From Liolophura sinensis (taxonomy: Eukaryota > Mollusca > Polyplacophora > Chitonida > Chitonidae), in assembly GCF_032854445.1 (NCBI RefSeq), contig NC_088298.1:5764160-5828159 (forward strand): a stretch of 64,000 nt of DNA, given 5' to 3'. Below are positions 60,301-64,000 of the stretch, one piece after another. Each line of letters starts with the position of its first letter. Positions within the stretch are counted from its first letter, which is position 1. The notes under the pieces are model-generated. The model worked only from the letters and a program-made list of their open reading frames with translations. It had not been told where the DNA came from and searched no databases. Made by a program: the position numbers and the translations under genes.

Positions 60301-63300
60301 ATTTTTGTTAAAAAATTTTTATATCTCTTAATTACTCCTGAATATTACGCATATTTTCCATCAGCGGTCAAATTTTTTCAGAAAGTACGTCATCATTGAT
60401 CTTCCTCGGAACTCGGTGAACACCCACGAAGTGCCCCACGCCCAGTGAACCATGTCGCTACAGTGTGGTATCATTGTTGACATCACCGCTACAAGCTACT
60501 TAATTTCCAGACTGACTGCTTGGGCCTTAAAACTGTACTTTGAACCCAATCAACATAAAGCAAAAGCCTATCTAGTGTGAGTTGGATTTAACCGTGCAAC
60601 TCCATTGGTCTAGGCTTTAATATAGTGTGTTACATACCAACACTTTAATACTTTGTGATTATGTATTGAAAGATCAACATATAATTTAACCCTTTCATTT
60701 CGGAACACACGTGGAAACACACCCAAAAAGCCACAACAATTTTTTTTCGTAAGAATTTGGTAACTGTGTAAATCAACTTTTAGTCTGGTATACTTAACAA
60801 GCCATGCTAGAGAAACTGGAAACACGATGTCGCGTCACCCTTACCCCAGACACATATGGCTAAAGGGTGATACAGGGTTTGGGTAATTTCAGGGGAAACA
60901 AGTGAATTCTCGTGATACAGAAATAAGTCGGGCCTAAATGGTTTAAACTTGACAACATGGCACCATTTTTGATTTTCTCAACTTGCAAGATTTTGCTTCC
61001 TTTGAACTCTGAAATCCAGGTTATATAACTTCACAAAAATAAAATGACCTGCTTTTTAAACTTATGTGGGATACTTTATTCATACATCTGATCAAGTGTA
61101 GTCTTTTCTTTAAAACCAAGACCTTACCAAAGAGCTGAGGGCGCTCCAATCTGGCTGTCCTATCCCTAAATTATCCAAGATGGCGGAGAAGGTGGATCTG
61201 TTCTCTGCCGCGTCGATCATGAGGGGGCTGGTGCCCAGAATGCTGACTCCGTGATTGTAGAGGGGCAGAGCGAGGTTATTAGGTATCTGACCCCCCACGG
61301 AGACTATCACCCCACAGCTGTCCTGAAACATTTAAGAAAACGGAGATAACTAGGGGTGACATTGAGCTCAAACAGAAAAACCATGTGACAACTTCTCTCA
61401 AAAACACAATAAAAGAGAGACATATTCAATTTGACTGTAAACACATTCAACAAACACGTATCTGTGCGTTAAAACTCAACTCACCATCAAGAAATTGTTT
61501 CATATGATAAACAGAGAGAGTGAGTGAGTGCTTGGCGTTTAACGTTGTACTCAACAATTTTTCAGTCATATGACGACGAAGGAATCCTTAGGGTGCATGT
61601 ACGCGTAATATGCCTCCTTGTTGCAGGATGGATTTCCACCACTTTTTTGTGCTGCTTCACTGAGACAACCTACCGAAGGCAAGTAAGCCGCCCCAGCCGA
61701 CAAATAGAAAACTTATGCAGATAACAGCAGAAGACTCCAACTTTCAGTATCATGAGTGGAGTGGAGTAAAAACTTCCAGTGACCTCAGAGTTCCTAAACT
61801 CTGATAGTATTGTCGATAACGCCCACCATAAAGCCCTTAAAATTCAAATGTAACACCTTTAAATCTTTTCACAAAAATCTAAAAAAATAAATGACAGTAT
61901 ATTTAGTAGTTTTAAGTGGTCTACAAAGTGATGCCTACTTCGATCTGGAAAAATTTTTTCCTATAATTGCAGTGCGAGTTGCTTTTTCATATGCAAATTA
62001 GGGTATGTGTACAAAAATAGTGACGAAAATTACGTACCTCTTGTTGATAAATATCCAGGACTCTCTCTAGACTGAGCTCCTCAAAGTACAGCCTGTCACA
62101 CTCATCAAAGTCCGTACTGACCGTCTCAGGGTTGTGGTTTACCATCACCTACAATTGCCATTCTGTGGGTTTATATCAACTTATACAACAGTGACCGTCC
62201 AAGGTCAACTGCAAGTGTCCAAGGTCAACTGCAACCATCCGAGGTCAACTGTGACAGTCCAAGGTCAACTGTGACAGTCTGAGGTCAACTGTGACAGTCC
62301 GAGGTCAACTGCAACCACCCGAGGTCAACTGTGACAGTCCGAGGTCAAATGTGACAGTCCAAGGTGAACCGCAATCGTCCAAGGTCAACTGTGACAGTCC
62401 GAGGTCAACTGCAACCACCCGAGGTCAACTGTGACAGTCCGAGGTCAACTGTGACAGTCCAAGGTGAACCGCAACCATCCAAGGTCAACTGCTACAGTCC
62501 CAGGTCAACTGTGACAGTCTGAGGTCAACTGCAACAGTCGGAGGTCAACTGTGACAGTCCAAGGTGAACCGCAACCATCCAAGGTCAACTGCTACAGTCC
62601 CAGGTCAAACGTGACAGTCCAAGGTCAAAAGCGACAGCCTGAGATCAACTGTGACAGTCCAATGTCAACAGTGACAGTTCGAGGTCAACGGTGAAATACT
62701 GAAAGGTCAACCAAGAATGTTGAAAGTCAAATTTCACAATCTGAGTTCCACTATAACAGATTAATATCATGTGACTGCAAGCAATCCAAACTTTTACAGT
62801 GAAAAGAAAATTGTACTCAATTTATTTGGTTCTTTATATCAGTGTACATGTATGTTAAACTTGTCCAATTGTTGTTTCATTCTGTGTCAGCAAAATTTTC
62901 ACAAGGATGTGACAGGACATGCAAAAAGGGCACGAGGCAACAATTCCGGAACCCCATCATAAACCAGATAAGTAAATCAATGATATGACATTACCATGAA
63001 GTACACGTCAGATTAAAACACTGACTTCAGCTTTTTGCCACTTAGCACATACAGACTGCTATATTTCGCATCTCCATTTAGAGTTATTCAACAAATGGAC
63101 CTTGAAACGAACTATTTCAAACCAAAACCATTGCTGTGATGTCTCTGATACCCTGTGGGTCCCAACAGACCACCATAGAATCTTATGTTTTAAATGCATT
63201 TTAGTCGGTTAGAAAGATTCTAAAAAAAAATAAAACCTGGAACTTTTCCAGGACAGTGTTTAATGGTCTTTCATCTGATATTTCATTTTAGTGTTTTCTT

Positions 63301-63781
63301 TGCCTTTAAGGTCTATAATTACTTGCACATAGTATCTGATTACTTGCATATAGTATCTGATTACTTGCACATAGTATCAGATTACTTGCACATAGTATCA
63401 GATTACTAATGCACATAGTATCAGATTACTAATGCACATAGTATCAGATTACTTGCACATAGTATCAGATTACTAATGCACATAGTATCAGATTACTTGC
63501 ACATAGTATCAGATTACTTGCACATAGTATCAGATTACTAATGCACATAGTATCAGATTACTTGCCCACAGTATCAGATTACTTGCACACAGTATCAGAA
63601 TACATGCACATAGTATCAGATTACTTGCACATAGTATCAAACTCACAGACTTGTGTCCAAGCTGACGCAGTTGTCGAATGCAAGACACGGCACACCAGTC
63701 AAACTCGACACTACTACCTATGTGGTAGGGGCCACACCCCAGAACCATTGACCCGTGATCTTCAAATGACACATCATGTTC
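42251..63781 (-). CDS. CPS1: Carbamoyl-phosphate synthase I/III-like, C-terminal 12 exons (5' part outside window)
   Basis: Twelve GT-AG exons give 538 continuous residues, about the last third of the roughly 1500-residue animal mitochondrial enzyme. The enzyme makes carbamoyl phosphate from bicarbonate, ATP and ammonia or glutamine for the urea and arginine pathways. Seen: [13 protein letters not shown], the ATP-grasp signature [15 protein letters not shown], the second CPSase signature VIELNLRA, and a C-terminal MGS-like domain. Both cysteines of LRCEM and VACFG, Thr-Thr of ATEAT, Trp of VVGW, and Asn of VNLPN and RDN match residues reported for N-acetylglutamate binding in human CPS1. The protein stops after the MGS domain, so this is not CAD. 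Type I or III depends on the N-terminal glutaminase, outside the window. All introns seen are phase 0 except intron 10 (phase 2). Confidence 0.95.
42356..42790 (-). repeat. About 100-bp array containing four degenerate copies of the exon 12 acceptor
   Basis: Copies begin near 42435, 42535, 42635 and 42738. On the minus strand each repeats GCTACCATC-to-TTCATG intron sequence, then TTGTAG (or a variant) and GCACTGAAGTTATTTGGC. This parallels the true TTGCAG, then GTGTTGAAGTTGTTC. Copy 1 would read [14 protein letters not shown] then stop. Confidence 0.85.
42791..43096 (-). mobile_element. SINE family 2, near full length, in CPS1 intron 11
   Basis: GAGTGAGTACTTGGGGTTTG at the left, the TTGCAGGGCGGATTTCCACT block, and a tRNA-like head at the right (minus strand GGCCCCGATAGCACAGTTGG, then the GGGTCGAGTCA B box). 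Same strand as the host gene. Confidence 0.8.
43177..43580 (-). repeat. SINE family 1 remnant with internal 18-21-bp tandem amplification
   Basis: A SINE body (TTATGGTGGGAGGAAACC, GATCTGCAGGTTGCTGGCAG) is followed from 43316 by about 13 copies of GGAAACCAGGCAGAGAACTG. This resembles the SINE motif GGAGGAAACCGGGCAGAGCC. The Leu/Pro/Phe/Ser-rich minus-strand frames over it are artefacts. Confidence 0.75.
43643..43725 (-). mobile_element. SINE family 1 tail fragment
   Basis: ATTT tail, GGTGTTTTATGCCATACTCA and GGCGGCCAGCATTATAG. Confidence 0.75.
44105..45295. repeat. About 47-bp minisatellite (locus 2 of the dispersed family), CPS1 intron 11
   Basis: About 24 units of ACAAGAGGCCGTATTTCACC, GGTTACGTGTGACCCAGC and TATCACACTG. 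It starts after AAATTGAC like locus 1 (10791). The last unit (45196-45290) has the longer locus 1 form, with CATTTGCAAGCGATCACACT and CTCTGGTTTTAGTCTCTATG. The 234-residue minus frame is a repeat artefact. Confidence 0.9.
45373..45424. repeat. 12-bp tandem repeat near the exon 11 donor
   Basis: About four and a half copies of GCAAGCTACTGG, ending 57 bases into intron 11 counted from the exon 11 donor. Confidence 0.9.
45481..45610 (-). CDS. CPS1: CPS1-like exon 11
   Basis: Acceptor TTCTCCAG, donor GTGAGG. Encodes [15 protein letters not shown], then [12 protein letters not shown] and LLTNFE. The asparagines in VNLPN and RDN correspond to reported N-acetylglutamate-site residues. Enters in phase 2 and leaves in phase 0. 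Confidence 0.95.
45625..46300. other. CPS1 intron 10, unique part
   Basis: AT-rich, with pyrimidine-rich CTCCCTC-type runs at 46050-46160. No exon seen. Confidence 0.4.
46300..46470 (-). mobile_element. SINE family 1 leading into the 38-bp array
   Basis: ATTT tail, GCATTATGGTAGAAGGAATC, TGCAGGTTGCTAGCAGACCT and CCAGCATGAGCTGGACTTG. The element then passes without a break into the tandem units. Confidence 0.8.
46466..48076. repeat. 38-bp minisatellite, about 42 copies, apparently amplified from a SINE head
   Basis: Unit CAGCTGTTGCACTGGCGAGA followed by GGCTCCTGTGTCACTCTG. It aligns with the SINE family 1 segment CAGCGACCGCATTGGTGAGA followed by GGCTCCTGGGTCACTGCG. Because 38 is not divisible by three and the unit has no forward stop in any phase, long frames (up to 652 codons) arise with a 38-residue period; these are not genes. 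Higher-order duplication is visible: 47340-47640 resembles 47700-47945. Confidence 0.9.
48280..49625. other. CPS1 intron 10, unique part
   Basis: Strongly AT-rich. No exon, RNA gene or mobile element recognised. Confidence 0.4.
49632..49724 (+). mobile_element. SINE family 1 tail fragment
   Basis: CATAATGCTGGCTGCTGTCA, GAGTACGGCGTAAAACACC and AATAAATAAAT tail. Confidence 0.75.
49725..50820. other. CPS1 intron 10, unique part
   Basis: Nothing recognised. Confidence 0.4.
50824..50990. repeat. About 85-bp tandem duplication
   Basis: TAATATTCATATCTGTTGAC, CTGACATCACCTGCATCTCA and GTGGCTGCA occur twice with few differences. Confidence 0.85.
51273..51820 (-). mobile_element. Three SINE family 1 fragments in a row
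   Basis: Tails and 3' bodies at 51273-51402, 51500-51625 and 51729-51825, all in minus orientation, each with an ATTT tail and the GCCAGC.TTAT block. Heads are missing or degenerate. Confidence 0.75.
52117..53292. repeat. 17-bp minisatellite, about 69 copies, CPS1 intron 10
   Basis: Unit GGTATACCTATGGTCAT with alternating AACTATGGTTGTGG-type copies. Open frames of 17-residue period cross it on the plus strand; they are artefacts. It lies just inside the intron from the duplicated exon 10 donor. Confidence 0.95.
53293..53500 (-). repeat. Repeated exon 10 donor segments (22-bp period)
   Basis: On the minus strand GCAACCAAGTAAGT-type segments recur downstream of the true donor (GT at 53500-53499), with GT at 53478 and 53456 exactly 22 bases apart and a weaker copy at 53307 (GTAATT). 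Confidence 0.85.
53501..53610 (-). CDS. CPS1: CPS1-like exon 10
   Basis: Acceptor TGACTTTCAG, donor GTAAGT. Encodes [16 protein letters not shown], then [17 protein letters not shown]. The two threonines of ATEAT and the tryptophan correspond to N-acetylglutamate-site residues. Ends in phase 2. Confidence 0.92.
53680..53735 (-). mobile_element. SINE family 1 tail remnant in CPS1 intron 9
   Basis: ATTTATTTATTAATTAATTT followed by GATTGGTGTTATATGCCA. Confidence 0.55.
54137..54301 (-). CDS. CPS1: CPS1-like exon 9
   Basis: Encodes [20 protein letters not shown], then [10 protein letters not shown] to LYDLGYQ, the start of the MGS-like allosteric domain. Holds the second cysteine of the LRCE/VACF pair. 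Acceptor CACTAG, donor GTATTT. Confidence 0.95.
54400..54597 (-). mobile_element. SINE family 1 in CPS1 intron 8
   Basis: GTTTTACACCATACCC, GGTGGGAGGAAACGGGACAG, CCATCCGCAGGTTGCTGTCA and GAGAGGAAGCCAGCATGAG. The tRNA head is truncated. Confidence 0.8.
54889..54963 (-). CDS. CPS1: CPS1-like exon 8
   Basis: Twenty-five codons: [20 protein letters not shown], then ASTGE. The cysteine of LRCEM is one of the two cysteines characteristic of N-acetylglutamate-dependent enzymes and absent from CAD. Acceptor TTGTCAG, donor GTATGT. Confidence 0.95.
55591..55761 (-). CDS. CPS1: CPS1-like exon 7
   Basis: [31 protein letters not shown], to [15 protein letters not shown] fits the second CPSase ATP-binding signature. 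Acceptor AACAAG (weak pyrimidine tract), donor GTTAGC. Intron 6 is only 143 bp. Confidence 0.93.
55905..55994 (-). CDS. CPS1: CPS1-like exon 6
   Basis: Thirty codons: [20 protein letters not shown], then [10 protein letters not shown], part of the second ATP-grasp domain. Acceptor TGTTACAG, donor GTACTG. Confidence 0.95.
56425..56512 (-). mobile_element. Degenerate SINE family 1 fragment in CPS1 intron 5
   Basis: TTTAACACCATACTTAAG, GGCGGCCAG and GGAAACCAGAGAGCCC blocks, diverged. Confidence 0.5.
56559..56682. repeat. 16-bp tandem repeat in CPS1 intron 5
   Basis: About seven copies of GACAGACTAATGGACC. Confidence 0.85.
56774..56881 (-). CDS. CPS1: CPS1-like exon 5
   Basis: [36 protein letters not shown], a highly conserved ATP-grasp segment. 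Acceptor TTGTTCAG, donor GTATGG. The 26-bp array begins about 8 bases upstream of the acceptor. Confidence 0.95.
56889..59233. repeat. 26-bp minisatellite, about 90 copies, CPS1 intron 4
   Basis: Unit GAATATCTGTGTACATGTAT followed by TTAAGT, with TTGTGA and TTATGT variants and a few 24-bp units. Segments repeat at a higher order: 58250-58453 recurs 282 bases on at 58532-58735, and 58662-58943 recurs mostly 208 bases on. Minus-strand His/Thr/Tyr/Ile-rich frames over it are artefacts. Confidence 0.96.
59225..59745. other. Start of CPS1 intron 4, possible DNA-transposon end
   Basis: TATACTCAACAAAACTATAA at 59229-59248 resembles a terminal inverted repeat I recall from Tc1/mariner-type elements, preceded by TA. 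The other end was not found. Confidence 0.3.
59746..59967 (-). CDS. CPS1: CPS1-like exon 4
   Basis: Seventy-four codons: [31 protein letters not shown], to [18 protein letters not shown]. Contains the first CPSase ATP-grasp signature of the second synthetase half. Acceptor CTACACAG, donor GTTAGG. Confidence 0.97.
59995..61110. other. CPS1 intron 3
   Basis: AT-rich, without recognised elements. A T9 run lies near 60240. Confidence 0.4.
61128..61322 (-). CDS. CPS1: CPS1-like exon 3
   Basis: Sixty-five codons: [40 protein letters not shown], to [11 protein letters not shown]. This is the Rossmann-like pre-ATP-grasp part of the second half. Acceptor TGTTTCAG, donor GTAAGG. Confidence 0.97.
61518..61697 (-). 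mobile_element. SINE family 2 fragment in CPS1 intron 2
   Basis: GTGAGTGCTTGGCGTTTAAC, CAATTTTTCAGTCATATGAC and TTGCAGGATGGATTTCCACC; the tRNA head is missing after AAGTAAGCCGCCCC. Confidence 0.75.
61698..62037. other. Start of CPS1 intron 2
   Basis: Unique AT-rich sequence; nothing recognised. Confidence 0.4.
62038..62148 (-). CDS. CPS1: CPS1-like exon 2
   Basis: Thirty-seven codons: [47 protein letters not shown] is a family hallmark. Acceptor ATTGTAG, donor GTACGT. Confidence 0.97.
62176..62700. repeat. 20-bp minisatellite, about 26 copies, CPS1 intron 1
   Basis: Unit GAGGTCAACTGTGACAGTCC with GTGAACCGCAACCATCC variants. Starts about 28-40 bases upstream of the exon 2 acceptor on the transcript. 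Confidence 0.93.
62701..63325. other. CPS1 intron 1, unique part
   Basis: Nothing recognised. Confidence 0.4.
63328..63640. repeat. 21-23-bp minisatellite abutting the exon 1 donor
   Basis: About 14 copies of CACATAGTATCAGATTACTT plus G, or with CTAATG. It ends directly at the exon 1 donor hexamer (63641-63646 on the plus strand). Confidence 0.93.
63647..63781 (-). CDS. CPS1: CPS1-like exon 1 of the window (internal exon of the gene)
   Basis: Forty-five codons: [45 protein letters not shown]. Matches the start of the second synthetase half. Acceptor TTTTTCAG, donor GTGAGT. The preceding exon lies beyond the window. Confidence 0.96.
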
Positions 63782-64000
63782 CTGAAAAAGGAGAATGCTG
63801 ATATTTATTTATTTGATTCTGAATTTTGTGGGGAAAACCACCCATGTCAGTGTGAAAAAAATGTCACTAGGGAAAACCAGTTATGTCAGTGGGGAACTTA
63901 GCTTTGGTAGCACATAGCAAATGAACCATGGAACGCCCCCCCCCCCCCCCCCCCACGCCAATGTTATTGTCCTCTACATGGGTGCAAAACCTGAGGTCAA
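63782..64000. other. Intron sequence to the window end, with a C-tract
   Basis: Contains C19 at 63936-63954. No exon seen. Confidence 0.5.

Noticed and set aside
42251-63781. CAD (the trifunctional pyrimidine enzyme) as the identity of the synthase
   Set aside because: The reading ends with a stop after the MGS-like domain, no dihydroorotase or aspartate transcarbamylase exons follow before the polyadenylation signal, and the cysteine pair typical of N-acetylglutamate-dependent enzymes is present.

Overview
This is a non-coding-rich animal nuclear genome window: split genes with GT-AG introns, AATAAA signals, tRNA-derived SINEs, palindromic MITE-like elements and many minisatellites. The SINE content and an N-acetylglutamate-type carbamoyl-phosphate synthase fit a marine lophotrochozoan, most likely a mollusc such as a bivalve. 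That placement is an inference. A run of 200 N (18129-18328) marks a draft-assembly gap.

Three protein-coding loci are supported. (1) At the left edge on the minus strand, 146-277 looks like the first coding exon of an ankyrin-repeat protein that continues out of the window. (2) On the plus strand, six exons between 25150 and 32405 join in phase into a 271-residue predicted type II membrane protein. It has one transmembrane segment, a stalk, an RRKR furin-type site and a cysteine-rich C-terminal domain of 107 residues. I cannot name its family; a distant IL-17-like or other cystine-rich ligand is possible. (3) On the minus strand, 12 exons between 63781 and 42251 encode the last 538 residues of carbamoyl-phosphate synthase I/III (CPS1-like). 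They cover the second synthetase half and the C-terminal allosteric domain, with the N-acetylglutamate-site residues visible. The gene's 5' part lies beyond 64000.

Layout: 1-25 kb is mostly intergenic, with SINE fragments, MITE-like palindromes and short tandem arrays (33, 20, 65, 15 and about 81 bp units, (GT)35, (TA)n). 25-32.4 kb is the type II membrane protein gene, with SINEs in its introns. 33.6-40.6 kb holds three minisatellite blocks (36, 38 and 72 bp units). 42-64 kb is the CPS1-like gene, whose introns carry large arrays (units of about 100, 47, 12, 38, 17, 26, 20 and 21-23 bp).

The most unusual pattern is that several CPS1 intronic arrays start at or within a few bases of splice sites. 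In two cases they contain repeated copies of the splice site itself: the exon 10 donor, and the exon 12 acceptor with the first codons of exon 12. Two other arrays appear to be pieces of a SINE amplified in tandem. A dispersed minisatellite element occurs at two loci 33 kb apart with different unit lengths.
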